Assembly (NCBI GenBank): GCA_019245115.1
Contig: JAFARZ010000103.1
Coordinates: 1 to 64,000 of the forward strand
DNA: 64,000 nt
DNA from: Streptosporangiaceae bacterium
Lineage (GTDB): Bacteria; Actinomycetota; Actinomycetes; Streptosporangiales; Streptosporangiaceae
Reading direction: 5' to 3'
Shown: positions 38,265 through 48,882 of the stretch, piece after piece
Position numbering within the stretch: position 1 is the first letter of the stretch
Layout: every line of letters begins with the position of its first letter
Program-made: the position numbers and the translations under genes
The notes under the pieces: model-generated
Databases searched by the model: none
What the model saw: only the letters and a program-made list of their open reading frames with translations
Told to the model about the DNA's origin: nothing

Positions 38265-38603
38265 CCTCGTTATCCTTTCGCGGCGTTGTGGCGCGGAAAA
38301 CTGGCCGGGCCTCACAGCCGGCCATGGGGCAACAGCCGGACCTGAGTACCGGGCTCCGCGGAGGGTTAGGAAGCATTGCGCAGGCGCATGACACCACATG
38401 ACGAAGAAACCATGCATAACCTGGAGTTTGACGGCTCCGTAGCCGCCTGTGCCGCGGAATAATTACCTGAAATCCGCGTCTGGGCACAATCCGCCCGTCA
38501 CATAAAAGCGTGACAGGCACTGATGGCCATGTCAAGGCCCAGCAGCGGTTATATCGCGGCCAGATCGACAACCGCGCCCGGTTACGCGAATTTCCTACCG
38601 CGA

Positions 38604-38682
38604 TTCGAGTGTCCTGCTAGCGGGACTATAGGTCGCCTAGCGGATATCGAGCGTCTCTCAAACGGCGCTGTAGGTCGCATAG
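38604..38682. promoter_or_regulatory. 42-bp-spaced direct repeat upstream of the phosphoketolase gene
   Basis: TTCGAGTGTC...CTATAGGTCGCCTAG (38604-38640) and ATCGAGCGTC...CTGTAGGTCGCATAG (38646-38682). Confidence 0.5.
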
Positions 38683-38724
38683 TGATGCTTACCAGCGACG
38701 CATCCTTTCCCAGGAGGCCAGCTG

Positions 38725-41103
38725 ATGACAGCAATATCCGAGACGAGAACAGACCTCACCGACACCGATATCGAACTGCTTAACGCCTATTGGCGTGCGG
38801 CCAACTATCTGTCGGTGGGACAAATTTACCTGCTCGACAACCCGCTGTTGCGGGAGCCGTTGCGGCCGGAGCATATCAAGCCGAGATTGCTTGGACACTG
38901 GGGCACCACGCCGGGGCTGAACCTGCTGTACACCCATATGAACAGGCTGATCAAGGCGCATGATCTGAACGCGATCTTCATTACCGGGCCTGGGCACGGC
39001 GGCCCCGGACTTGTGGCCCAGGCTTATCTGGAGGGCACCTACGGCGAGGTGTATCACCATATCGACCAGAACGAAGACGGAATGCGGACCCTGTTCCGTC
39101 AGTTCTCGTTCCCTGGCGGCATTCCCAGCCATGTCGCGGCCGAGACTCCCGGCTCCATCCACGAGGGCGGCGAGCTGGGATACGCGCTCGTGCACGCTTA
39201 CGGTGCCGCGTTCGACAATCCCGACCTGCTGGTGTGCTGCGTAATCGGCGACGGTGAGGCGGAGACGGGACCGCTGGCGGCGAGCTGGCACTCCAACAAG
39301 TTCATCGATCCGGCGCGGGATGGCGCGGTGCTCCCGATCCTGCACCTGAACGGCTACAAGATCGCGAATCCGACCGTCCTGGCCCGAATACCCGAATCCG
39401 AGCTGGTGAGCCTGCTCGAAGGATACGGCCACACGCCTTACATAGTTTCCGGAGATGACCCCGCTGAGGTTCACCGGGCATTGGCGGGAGCGCTCGAGGC
39501 GGCCTACCAGCAGATCACGCTGATCCAGCAGGAGGCCCGGCTCGGCCAGTCCAACGGCCGTCCATTGTGGCCGGCCATCGTGCTGCGCACGCCGAAGGGC
39601 TGGACCGGACCGCGTGAGGTGGATGGACACCAGGTCGAGGGCAGCTGGCGGTCACACCAGGTTCCGCTGGCCGACGTCCGCGCCAACCCCGGGCACCTCG
39701 CTCAGCTCGAGCAGTGGATGCGCAGCTACCGGCCGGAGGATCTGTTCGACGCGACCGGAATGCTGGTCGAGTCGCTGGCGGAACTCCCGCCGCGCGGCGA
39801 CCGCCGGATGAGCGCGAATCCGAACGCCAACGGCGGCCTGTTGTTGCAGGATCTCCGGCTACCGGACTTCCGCAAGTACGCGGCGGAGGTCACCGGACCC
39901 GGCTCGGTCGACAGCGAGCCCACCCGGGTGCTCGGGGCCTGGGTGCGCGATGTGATCGCGGCCAACCAGTCGAACTTCCGGGTGTTCGGTCCCGATGAGA
40001 CCGCATCGAACCGGCTCACGGCGGTGTTCGAAGTCACCGACCGCACGTGGAGCGCCGAGCTGCTGGACGGCGACGACAACCTGGCGCCGACCGGCCGGGT
40101 CATGGAGATCCTTTCCGAGCACCTGTGCCAGGGATGGCTCGAGGGCTATCTGCTCACCGGGCGCCACGGGCTGTTCAGCTGCTACGAGGCGTTCATCCAC
40201 ATCATCGACTCGATGTTCAACCAGCACGCCAAGTGGCTCAAGGTGTCGCGTAGCATCCCGTGGCGCAGGCCCGTCGCATCGCTGAACTACCTGCTGACCT
40301 CGCACGTGTGGCGGCAGGACCACAACGGCTTTTCGCACCAGGACCCCGGCTTCCTCGACCATGTAGTGAACAAGAAGGCCGAGATCATCCGGATCTACCT
40401 GCCACCGGACACCAACACCCTGCTGTCCACGGCGGATCACTGCCTCCGCTCGCGCGACTACATCAACGTGATCGTGGCCGGGAAGAACCCCAGTCCGGTC
40501 TGGCTGCCGATGGACCAGGCCATCGCCCACTGCACCCGTGGAATCGGGATCTGGGACTGGGCCAGCAACAACGGCAAAGCCGAGCCGGATGTGGTGCTGG
40601 CCTGCGCGGGGGACATCCCGACACTGGAGACGCTGGCCGCCGTCGACCTGCTCCGGCAGCACCTGCCCACGCTACGCGTACGGGTGGTCAACGTGGTGGA
40701 CCTGATGCGCCTTCAGCCGGAAAGCGAGCACCCGCACGGGCTGGCCGACCGGGAATTCGACGCGCTGTTCACCAGCCGGCAGCCGGTCGTCTTCGCCTTC
40801 CACGGCTACCCGTGGCTCATCCACCGGCTCACCTACCGGCGCACCAACCACAACAACATCCACGTGCGCGGATACAAGGAAGAAGGCACCACCACCACGC
40901 CATTCGACATGGTCATGCTCAACGATGTCGACCGGTATCACCTGGTCATCGACGTCATCGACCGCGTGCCAGGACTGGCTATCGCCGAGGCCGCGCTGCG
41001 CCAGCAGATGGTCGACACCCGCCTCGGGATCCGGAACTACACGCGCGAGCACGGGGAGGACCCGCCGGAGATCACCGAATGGGCCTGGCCGTACAGCCGC
41101 TGA
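38725..41103 (+). CDS. xfp: Xylulose-5-phosphate/fructose-6-phosphate phosphoketolase
   Basis: [85 protein letters not shown]. Confidence 0.97.
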   Translation: MTAISETRTDLTDTDIELLNAYWRAANYLSVGQIYLLDNPLLREPLRPEHIKPRLLGHWGTTPGLNLLYTHMNRLIKAHDLNAIFITGPGHGGPGLVAQAYLEGTYGEVYHHIDQNEDGMRTLFRQFSFPGGIPSHVAAETPGSIHEGGELGYALVHAYGAAFDNPDLLVCCVIGDGEAETGPLAASWHSNKFIDPARDGAVLPILHLNGYKIANPTVLARIPESELVSLLEGYGHTPYIVSGDDPAEVHRALAGALEAAYQQITLIQQEARLGQSNGRPLWPAIVLRTPKGWTGPREVDGHQVEGSWRSHQVPLADVRANPGHLAQLEQWMRSYRPEDLFDATGMLVESLAELPPRGDRRMSANPNANGGLLLQDLRLPDFRKYAAEVTGPGSVDSEPTRVLGAWVRDVIAANQSNFRVFGPDETASNRLTAVFEVTDRTWSAELLDGDDNLAPTGRVMEILSEHLCQGWLEGYLLTGRHGLFSCYEAFIHIIDSMFNQHAKWLKVSRSIPWRRPVASLNYLLTSHVWRQDHNGFSHQDPGFLDHVVNKKAEIIRIYLPPDTNTLLSTADHCLRSRDYINVIVAGKNPSPVWLPMDQAIAHCTRGIGIWDWASNNGKAEPDVVLACAGDIPTLETLAAVDLLRQHLPTLRVRVVNVVDLMRLQPESEHPHGLADREFDALFTSRQPVVFAFHGYPWLIHRLTYRRTNHNNIHVRGYKEEGTTTTPFDMVMLNDVDRYHLVIDVIDRVPGLAIAEAALRQQMVDTRLGIRNYTREHGEDPPEITEWAWPYSR

Positions 41104-41145
41104 CAGGCCAGTCGCTAGGTAAGCCAACCACCCGCAGAGGATGAG

Positions 41146-42120
41146 ATGGACGATCTCGCGCGCGCATGGCGCACACAACTAGGCGGGCTGAAGCCCCGGG
41201 TCGTGCTTACCGATGGCGACGACCCGCGGACGGCCGAAGCGGCACGGCTGCTGGCCGCCACCACGCCGGTAACGCCGGTGGTGTTGTCCGATAGCCTTCG
41301 CGCGGGCGGCGGAGTGCAAGTGCTCTCCCCCGGGGCCGCGGCCGGCGACCCCGGGATCGCCGACTGCATCGAGGCGGCGCTTTCCAGTCGTCGCATGTCC
41401 GCGCGCGATCGAGGCGTTCTGGCCCGTGACCCGCTGTACGTCGGGGCCGCGGCGGTCCGGGCGGGCCTCGCCGACGCATGCGTCGGCGGATCCGCCCGGC
41501 CCACGGCCGACGTAATCCGCGCCGGAATCCGGATCATCGGCCTGGCCGCGGGGGTCAGCACCGTGACAAGCTGTTTCCTCCTCGTGCTACCGGACGGCCG
41601 GGTGTTCGCCTACGCGGATTGCGCGGTGGTCCCGGAGCCGGACACGGCACAGCTATCCGATATCGCGCTGTCCACGCGCCGTACGTTCGCGGAGCTGACC
41701 GGGCGGACGCCCGTGGTGGCCATGCTGTCGTTTTCCACCAAGGGCAGCGCGGATCATCCCATGGTGGACCGGGTCCGCGCCGCGACCGAGCTGATCCGGA
41801 CACGCTCGCCGGAGCTGCTCGTGGATGGGGAGCTTCAGTTCGACGCCGCGTTCGCCGAGGCGGTGGCGGCCCGGAAGGCACCTGCTTCACCGGCGGCGGG
41901 CCGGGCGAACGTATTCATTTTCCCGAACCTCGACGCGGCCAACATCGCGTACAAGATCACTGAACGCCTCGGGCATGCCACCGCCATAGGCCCGATCCTG
42001 CAAGGGCTGGCCGCCCCGATGAACGACCTGTCCCGTGGCTGCAGCGCAGACGACATCGTCAGCGTCGCTCTGGCCAGCGCTGTCCAGGCGTCCCAGCGGC
42101 CCGCTCTGGTCGGACACTAG
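41146..42120 (+). CDS. pta: Phosphate acetyltransferase
   Basis: [106 protein letters not shown]. Confidence 0.93.
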   Translation: MDDLARAWRTQLGGLKPRVVLTDGDDPRTAEAARLLAATTPVTPVVLSDSLRAGGGVQVLSPGAAAGDPGIADCIEAALSSRRMSARDRGVLARDPLYVGAAAVRAGLADACVGGSARPTADVIRAGIRIIGLAAGVSTVTSCFLLVLPDGRVFAYADCAVVPEPDTAQLSDIALSTRRTFAELTGRTPVVAMLSFSTKGSADHPMVDRVRAATELIRTRSPELLVDGELQFDAAFAEAVAARKAPASPAAGRANVFIFPNLDAANIAYKITERLGHATAIGPILQGLAAPMNDLSRGCSADDIVSVALASAVQASQRPALVGH

Positions 42121-42138
42121 CTAGGAAGCGCGAGCTGG

Positions 42139-42984
42139 CTACGAACCCTTTTTCGTAGTCAGCTCGAGCAGCTCGCCCAGGTCATATTCTGCCCGGCCTG
42201 GAGTCCCGTATCTGGAAAGCTTGCCGCGACTCGCCCACTTCCTGATCGTCGCCTCCGACACGCCCGCCGCGAGCGCGGCGAGCTGCGAAGGCACCGACGT
42301 CGTCCGGCTGAGCTGGCGGGCAAGTTGGAGCCACTGGCGTGCCTGCCAGACATGTCCCCCGGCACAGTGCACCTCCAGCGAGGACGACGTACCGCCCCCG
42401 GCGCGGGCCAACGTCAGCGGAAGGTCGCAGCCCTCGGCCACGCACCGTCCGAGCTCGACATCCACCAGCGGGCCACCACTGGCCCGGCGCGCGTCCGCCG
42501 CCACGGTCACGAGTTCCTCGGCGAAGCAGAGCCCCGCTGGATGACCGAGCAGCCAGTCGATGTGGCCGGACAGGAACGCCGTCAGGTCACGGACGTCGCG
42601 GCGCCTGGGCCTAGTGGTCCCGCGCTCGTCGGCGACCAGCCCGGACCACGAGGCGAGCACCGCGACGATGTCGCGCCGGGCGTTGGCGACCGGTTCGCAC
42701 AGTGGCAGTCCCGCAGCCCTTCTGTCCCCCGGCTTCTGGGTGAACGCGGGCGGGAAACGAACGAGAAGCGACTCACAGTACTGGTACAGCTCAGGCAGTT
42801 CCCCAAGGTCGCGACGCAGCCGGTCATGGCAGGCGGGACACACCACCAGCGCGTTCTGCGCTGCCCGCTGGCACGCTCGCAGCCCGCACCCAAGCGACCC
42901 GGGCCGGCTGTCGCTGCGCTTGTCGGGAACCGGCAACGCGGTAATCCTCCGAACTCCCGGCTCAGTAGTTGCCCAGACCGCCAC
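42139..42984 (-). CDS. HTH-containing putative regulator
   Basis: CPACHDRLRRDL motif; C-terminal LAALAAGVSEATIRKWASRGKLSRYGTPGRAEYDLGELLEL (MerR-like HTH). Confidence 0.65.
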   Translation of the reverse strand: MAVWATTEPGVRRITALPVPDKRSDSRPGSLGCGLRACQRAAQNALVVCPACHDRLRRDLGELPELYQYCESLLVRFPPAFTQKPGDRRAAGLPLCEPVANARRDIVAVLASWSGLVADERGTTRPRRRDVRDLTAFLSGHIDWLLGHPAGLCFAEELVTVAADARRASGGPLVDVELGRCVAEGCDLPLTLARAGGGTSSSLEVHCAGGHVWQARQWLQLARQLSRTTSVPSQLAALAAGVSEATIRKWASRGKLSRYGTPGRAEYDLGELLELTTKKGS

Positions 42985-43747
42985 AGACGTTGATCGCCTG
43001 CGCAGTGACGGACGCGGCAGTGTCGCTGACCAGGTAGCCGACCATCCCCGCCACCTCTTCGGGAGCGGAGTAACGGCCGAGCGGGATCTTGGCCTGGAAA
43101 CGCTCGAGGATATTGTCCTCGGTGACGTTGTAGTAAGCCGCGTAGCCTTGGCGTACCCGTTCCGCCAGCGGCGTTTCGACGTACCCGGGGCAGACCGCGT
43201 TCACGGTCACGCCCGTCTTGGCCAGTTCCAGCCCAAGCGCCTTGGTGAACCCGACCACGCCGTGCTTGGCGGCGGAGTACGGCGCGCCGAATATCACGCC
43301 TTGCTTACCACCGGTCGAGGCGATGTTGACGATCCGGCCCCAGCCGTTCTGCACCAGCTTCCCGGTATTGAGTACTTCGCGGGTCATCAGGAATACGCTG
43401 TTCAGGTTGGTGTCGATTACGTCGTACCAGACGTCGTCGCTGATCTCGGCGGTCACGCCGCCGCCGCTGCGGCCGGCATTGTTGACCAGGACATCGATGT
43501 GCCCGTACTGTTCCACCGCGCCACCGACAAGCTTCCTGACATCCTCGAGGCGGCGGATATCCGCGGCGATCCCCGCCGCGTCGAATCCGCGCTCGCGCAG
43601 CCCGGTGACCGTTGAGCTCACGGCTTCACCGTTCCGTGCGCAGATGAAGACCTTGAGCTTCTGGCTGGCCAGATTCTCGGCAATCGCCAGACCGATTCCG
43701 CTTGTCCCGCCAGTTATCAGCGCGACCCGCTGCCCGTTCACCGTCAT
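42962..43747 (-). CDS. ActIII-type ketoreductase (SDR)
   Basis: VALITGGTSGIGLAIAENLA; NNAGRSGGGVTAEISDDVWYDVIDTNLNSVF; YSAAKHGVVGFTKALGLEL; VCPGYVETPLAERVR. Confidence 0.93.
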   Translation of the reverse strand: MTVNGQRVALITGGTSGIGLAIAENLASQKLKVFICARNGEAVSSTVTGLRERGFDAAGIAADIRRLEDVRKLVGGAVEQYGHIDVLVNNAGRSGGGVTAEISDDVWYDVIDTNLNSVFLMTREVLNTGKLVQNGWGRIVNIASTGGKQGVIFGAPYSAAKHGVVGFTKALGLELAKTGVTVNAVCPGYVETPLAERVRQGYAAYYNVTEDNILERFQAKIPLGRYSAPEEVAGMVGYLVSDTAASVTAQAINVCGGLGNY

Positions 43748-43957
43748 AGCGCCTGCTCCTTCCGATGCCTACATCCGTAGTGTCATCCGGACGTCTCCGG
43801 CGACGGTCAAGGCGGGGTCGACTCGGCTGGACCATAGCGTGCCTTGAGGGAAACCCCATTGCATGCCGATAAGACGATCCTGTCCCCTGACCTTGGGGGC
43901 GACGGGACAAGTCCGAGCGTACGGACGCCGAAATATCTGCGCGGGAAACGAGATGCG

Positions 43958-46768
43958 ATGAGTTCTTCGGAATATGGCATGATCAGGCAATCCGCCTACG
44001 GCGTCGAACCCTGGTGCATCCGGGAGAGCAGCCTGGACCTGGATGTGCTGGCACAAAGCGAGTCGGTCTTCGCGCTCTCCAATGGCCACATCGGGCTCCG
44101 CGGCAATCTGGACGAGGGGGAACCGCACGGATTGCCGGGCACCTACCTCAACTCTCTGTATGAACTCCGGCCGCTGCCGCACGCTGAGCGAGGATACGCA
44201 TACCCGGATTCCGCACAGACGATCATCAACGTGACCAACGGCAAGCTGATCCGCCTGCTCGTCGATGACGAGCCGTTCGACGTCCGTTACGGGACCTTGA
44301 ATTTCCATGAGCGGGTGCTCGACTTGCGGACCGGCACTCTGTCCAGGCAGGTGGTGTGGACGTCGCCGGCCGGAAGGCAGGTGCGGATCATCTCGGTGCG
44401 GCTCGTCTCGCTGACCCAGCGCGCCGTCGCGGCGATCTCCTACACCGTGGAACCCGTGTACGAACCGCTGCGGCTGTGCGTGCAATCCGAACTCGTAGCC
44501 AACGAGGCGCTCCCCCATCCCGGCGATGATCCCCGGACGGCGGCGGCGCTGGATTCACCACTAATCAGCGAGGAACACCTCGCGACCAGAGACGATCAGT
44601 TCCGGGTCGTCCTGGTGCACCGGACGGCCCACAGCGGCCTGCAGCTCGCCTCCAGCATGGCACACGAAATAGAGGGCACGGAGACCATGCGCGTGCACAC
44701 CGAGGCGTTCCCCGATCTCGGCCGCTGCACGGTCGCCGCTCAAGTCCGGCCGGGAACGCGCCTGCGGATCGTGAAGTACGTAGGCTATGGCTGGTCCGGC
44801 CAGCGATCCCGGACCGCGCTCAAAGCTCAGGTCGCCGGCGCGCTCGCGGATGCCAAGCTCACCGGCTGGGATGGTCTGCTGGCCGAGCAACGGCGGTATC
44901 TCGACGAGTTCTGGGCCGGCGCTGACGTGGACGTCGATGGTGATCCCGAGATCCAGCAGGCCGTGCGATTCGGGCTGTTCCACCTCCTCCAGGCCGGAGC
45001 CCGTTCGGAGAGCCGTCCGATCGCGGCCAAAGGACTGACCGGTACCGGCTATGACGGGCACACGTTCTGGGACACGGAGACGTTCGTGCTTCCGGTCCTC
45101 ACCTATACGCACCCGCAGGCGGCCGGAAACGTGCTCCGCTGGAGGCACATGGTGCTGCCGGAGGCGCGGGAACGAGCGGCCGCTCTCGGGCTGGCTGGTG
45201 CGGCGTTTCCGTGGCGGACGATCCGGGGCCAGGAGTGCTCGGGTTACTGGCCGGCCGGAACCGCCGCGTTCCACATCAACGCCGACATCGCCGATGCGAT
45301 GCTCCGGTATGTCGATGCGGCCGAAGACACGGATTTCGAGCGCGAGGCAGCACTTGACGTGTTCGTCGAGACTGCGCGGTTGTGGCGCGGCCTGGGCCAT
45401 TACGACATCAGGGGGAAGTTCCGCATCGACGGCGTGACCGGGCCGGACGAGTACAGCGCGACGGCTGACAACAACACATACACGAACCTGATGGCCCAGC
45501 AGAACCTCGACGTGGCCGCGGACACATGCATGCGGTACCCCGATGGGGCGAAGCGCCTCGGCGTCACCGAGGATGAGATGGCCGCGTGGCGCGCCGCCGC
45601 CGAGGCCATGACGATTCCGTTCGATGATCAGCGTGGTGTTCATCAGCAGCACGAGGCCTTCACTGAGCATGCCGAGTGGGACTTCGCCGGCACTCCGGCG
45701 GAGAAATACCCGCTGCTCCTCCATTACCCGTACTTCGAGCTGTACCGCAAGCAAGTGGTGAAACAGGCCGACCTTGTGCTCGCCATGCACCTGCGCGGCG
45801 ACGCGTTCACCGCCGAGCAGAAGGCGCGGAACTTCGCGTACTACGAGGCGCGGACCGTGCGGGACTCCTCGCTGTCCGCGTGTACTCAGGCGGTGCTCGC
45901 GGCCGAGACCGGACACCTCGAGCTGGCGCACGACTACCTGGCCGAGGCAGCGCTGATCGATCTCCAGGACACCCACCGCAATACCAGCGACGGATTGCAC
46001 ATGGCCGCCCTGGCCGGGGCGTGGATGGCCCTGGTCGCGGGCTTCGGCGGGATGCGCGCCGCCGACGGCAGGCTCTCATTCCGGCCCCAGCTGCCGTCAA
46101 GCATCAGCCGGCTGGCTTTCCGGATGCGCTATCGCGATCGCAAGATCCGCCTCACCATCCTGCACGGCTCGGCGCGTTACGAACTGCTTGACGGTGAACC
46201 GCTGGAGATCACCCATCATGGTCAGCAGGTGCTGCTGGACGGCAAGCCGGTCGTACGTGGCATCCCGCCGGTGACCCCGTCCCTTCCGCTCCGGCAACCA
46301 GAGGGCCGTGCGCCGGTTCCGCACGCTCGTGAGCTGCAGGCCGTAGGAATCCTTGCCGATGCAGCGCCCGACCTGGCGGCCGGGTTACCGCACGGCCCGC
46401 AGCACCACCGCGGCGTTGAAGCCGCATCTGCCGCGGGCCAGCACCAGCGCGGCGGTCACCGCCGCGCTGGTGCGAGGCCGGCCGATCACCAGGTCGAGGC
46501 CGTAGTGTTCGGGGACTTCGCTGGTCGCGGCGGTGGCCGGTATGCACCCGTCCCTGATGGACAGCGCCGCGGCGGCGACGTCGAGCGGTCCACCGCCAGC
46601 GTAGAGTCGTCCGGTAAGCGTTTTCGGTGCGGTGACCGGCACCGATCGCGGCCCGAAGACGGAGCTGATCGCCGCGGCTTCCGCCCGGTCGAGTTCTGGC
46701 ACCCCCGCGGCGTCGGCGAACACGACGCTCACCTCCCCGGGCTCGAGACCGGCATCGGCCAGCGCTAG
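43958..46768 (+). CDS. Glycoside hydrolase family 65 (disaccharide phosphorylase-type)
   Basis: FALSNGHIGLRGNLDEG; GYDGHTFWDTETFVLPVLTYTHP; DGVTGPDEYSATADNNTYTN (catalytic Glu region). The 3' end runs antisense into CLF2; natural homology probably ends ~46345. Confidence 0.85.
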   Translation: MSSSEYGMIRQSAYGVEPWCIRESSLDLDVLAQSESVFALSNGHIGLRGNLDEGEPHGLPGTYLNSLYELRPLPHAERGYAYPDSAQTIINVTNGKLIRLLVDDEPFDVRYGTLNFHERVLDLRTGTLSRQVVWTSPAGRQVRIISVRLVSLTQRAVAAISYTVEPVYEPLRLCVQSELVANEALPHPGDDPRTAAALDSPLISEEHLATRDDQFRVVLVHRTAHSGLQLASSMAHEIEGTETMRVHTEAFPDLGRCTVAAQVRPGTRLRIVKYVGYGWSGQRSRTALKAQVAGALADAKLTGWDGLLAEQRRYLDEFWAGADVDVDGDPEIQQAVRFGLFHLLQAGARSESRPIAAKGLTGTGYDGHTFWDTETFVLPVLTYTHPQAAGNVLRWRHMVLPEARERAAALGLAGAAFPWRTIRGQECSGYWPAGTAAFHINADIADAMLRYVDAAEDTDFEREAALDVFVETARLWRGLGHYDIRGKFRIDGVTGPDEYSATADNNTYTNLMAQQNLDVAADTCMRYPDGAKRLGVTEDEMAAWRAAAEAMTIPFDDQRGVHQQHEAFTEHAEWDFAGTPAEKYPLLLHYPYFELYRKQVVKQADLVLAMHLRGDAFTAEQKARNFAYYEARTVRDSSLSACTQAVLAAETGHLELAHDYLAEAALIDLQDTHRNTSDGLHMAALAGAWMALVAGFGGMRAADGRLSFRPQLPSSISRLAFRMRYRDRKIRLTILHGSARYELLDGEPLEITHHGQQVLLDGKPVVRGIPPVTPSLPLRQPEGRAPVPHARELQAVGILADAAPDLAAGLPHGPQHHRGVEAASAAGQHQRGGHRRAGARPADHQVEAVVFGDFAGRGGGRYAPVPDGQRRGGDVERSTASVESSGKRFRCGDRHRSRPEDGADRRGFRPVEFWHPRGVGEHDAHLPGLETGIGQR

Positions 46769-47608
46769 TTCCATCGCCCGCGGCAACGCCGGACGCCGTC
46801 CCGAGCCGGCGGGCGGGTCGAAGGTGGACGCGTAACCCGCGATCTCGCAGTACACCTGGCTCGCGCCGCGGCCAGCGGCGGCGTCGGCGTCCTCCAAGAC
46901 CAGGAGCGCCCCGCCCTCGCCCGGCAGGAATCCGCAGGCGGTGCCGTCAAACGGTCGGTACGCCCGGCGCGGATCCCGATCGCGGCTGACCATCCCGCCG
47001 GACAGTTGTGATATCCAGCCCCATGGGTCCAGCGCCGAGTCAACGCCCCCAGCCAGGACGAGCTTGGTGCCGCGGCGGACCGTGCGCCGCGCCTGGCCGA
47101 TGGCGTCGAGCCCGCCGGCTTGTCCGGCCACCAGAGTGGTGTTCGGGCCACGCATCCCATTGCGGATCGCGATCTGCCCGGTGTTCACCGCGTAGAACCA
47201 GGCGTACGCTTCGTAAACGCTGACCGCCTCCGGTCCCTCGGTCCACAGGTTGCGGAGCTCGCGATGGGTGAACTCGAACCCGCCCAGCGCGTTGGAGGTC
47301 ACCACGCCCATCTCGTACTCATTCAGCGCGGCCGTTTCAACGCGCGCGTCGGCGAGCGCCCAGTCGGCCGCCACCAGCGCGAGCTGGGTCGACACGTCGG
47401 TTTGCAGCCGCATGCGGCCCGGCAGGTATGTCTTCGCGTCGAAGCCGTGGATCTGACCGGCCAGACGGACCGGATACCGGCCGGCGTCGAACCGGGTGAT
47501 CTCGGTTATGCCGCTACAGCCGCGACGCGTGGCATCCCAGTACTGCCGCACGCCGAGTCCGTTGGGCGCGGCGATGCCCAGCCCGGTCACGTACACCGGC
47601 GTGTTCAT
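46385..47608 (-). CDS. Type II PKS chain length factor / KS-beta 2
   Basis: VYVTGLGIAAPNGLG; VAGQAGGLDAIGQA (Gln in place of Cys). Confidence 0.95.
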   Translation of the reverse strand: MNTPVYVTGLGIAAPNGLGVRQYWDATRRGCSGITEITRFDAGRYPVRLAGQIHGFDAKTYLPGRMRLQTDVSTQLALVAADWALADARVETAALNEYEMGVVTSNALGGFEFTHRELRNLWTEGPEAVSVYEAYAWFYAVNTGQIAIRNGMRGPNTTLVAGQAGGLDAIGQARRTVRRGTKLVLAGGVDSALDPWGWISQLSGGMVSRDRDPRRAYRPFDGTACGFLPGEGGALLVLEDADAAAGRGASQVYCEIAGYASTFDPPAGSGRRPALPRAMELALADAGLEPGEVSVVFADAAGVPELDRAEAAAISSVFGPRSVPVTAPKTLTGRLYAGGGPLDVAAAALSIRDGCIPATAATSEVPEHYGLDLVIGRPRTSAAVTAALVLARGRCGFNAAVVLRAVR

Positions 47609-48867
47609 GATGCTCCCGGGCGCCGCAGCACCATCGCGCTCTGGAATCCGCCGAAGCCGCTGCCGACGGAAAGGACCGTATCGATCCGGGCTTCACGGGC
47701 GGTCAGCGGCACATAGTCGAGATCGCACTCGGGATCGGGCTCGTGCAGGTTGGCCGTCGGCGGGATCACGCCGTTCTCGATCGTCAGCGCCGATGCCGCG
47801 ATCTCGATCGATCCGATGGCACCCAGCGAATGCCCGACCATCGACTTGATCGAGCTCACCGGGGTCCGGTACGCGTGCTGGCCGAGACTGTCCTTGAAGG
47901 CAGCCGTCTCATGCCGGTCGTTCTGCTTGGTACCGGCACCGTGCGCATTGATGTAATCGACCGTCGCCGGACCCAGCCGCGCCTCGTCGAGCGCGGCCCG
48001 GATGGCTTCGGCCAGCTCGCGGCCGTCGGCCTTCAGCCGGGTCATGTGGTAGGCGTTGCCCCTGGCGGCATATCCGGCTATTTCCGCGTAGACGTGCGCG
48101 CCCCGGCCACGAGCCCGCTCGTAGTCCTCCAGTACCAGCATCGCCGCGCCCTCGGCGAGTACGAAGCCGTCGCGCGAGGCGTCAAAGGGCCGGCAGGCAT
48201 GCTCCGGATCGTCATTGCGTGGCGTGGTGGCCTGAATGGCGTCGAGGCTCGCCACCACGATAGGCGTGATCGGCGCGTCGGAGCCGCCGGTCAGCATCAC
48301 GTCGGCGGTGCCCTCGGTGATCAGCTCCACGGCGTGGCCGATCGAATCCACGCCCGACGTGCAGCCATTGGACACCAGGACAACCGGTCCCTCGGCGCCC
48401 ACCTGCCAGGCGATCTCCGCCGGCATGACACCTGGGCTCATATAGTCGAACATGTGCGGCGAAAGCCGTTCGTGCTCGACCAGCCACCACCGGCCGGAAT
48501 CAGAGAGAGCCAGGTATTCGCGCTCGAGGCTGGTCGTCGCGGCCACGGCGCTGCCAAGGCTGACCCCGACACGCTCCGGCGGCACCGTCGCGAAGTCGAG
48601 ACCGCTGTCGGCGACAGCCTCGCGGGCGCACACCACGGCCAACTGCGTCGAGCGATCCATGCGCCCGGTCTCACCTGGCGACAATCCCTCGCAGACCGGG
48701 TCGAAGTCCGCCTCGGCGGCGACCTGGGACCGGTACGGCGAGGGATCGAAGAACGATATGCGCCTGGTGCCCGTACGGCCCGAGATCAGCAGTTCCCAGA
48801 ATTGACTCCGGCCGCTTCCCCCAGCGGTCCTTACTCCGATTCCGGTGATGGCGACGCGGCGTTTCAC
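47605..48867 (-). CDS. Type II PKS ketosynthase alpha (KS-alpha 2)
   Basis: VAITGIGVRTAGGSG; VLVSNGCTSGVDSIGHAVE; INAHGAGTKQND; SSIKSMVGHSLGAIG. Confidence 0.95.
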   Translation of the reverse strand: MKRRVAITGIGVRTAGGSGRSQFWELLISGRTGTRRISFFDPSPYRSQVAAEADFDPVCEGLSPGETGRMDRSTQLAVVCAREAVADSGLDFATVPPERVGVSLGSAVAATTSLEREYLALSDSGRWWLVEHERLSPHMFDYMSPGVMPAEIAWQVGAEGPVVLVSNGCTSGVDSIGHAVELITEGTADVMLTGGSDAPITPIVVASLDAIQATTPRNDDPEHACRPFDASRDGFVLAEGAAMLVLEDYERARGRGAHVYAEIAGYAARGNAYHMTRLKADGRELAEAIRAALDEARLGPATVDYINAHGAGTKQNDRHETAAFKDSLGQHAYRTPVSSIKSMVGHSLGAIGSIEIAASALTIENGVIPPTANLHEPDPECDLDYVPLTAREARIDTVLSVGSGFGGFQSAMVLRRPGAS

Positions 48868-48882
48868 TGCTTTCCTCTCGCC

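Noticed and set aside
44561-46000. 479-aa minus ORF
   Set aside because: Antisense of GH65.
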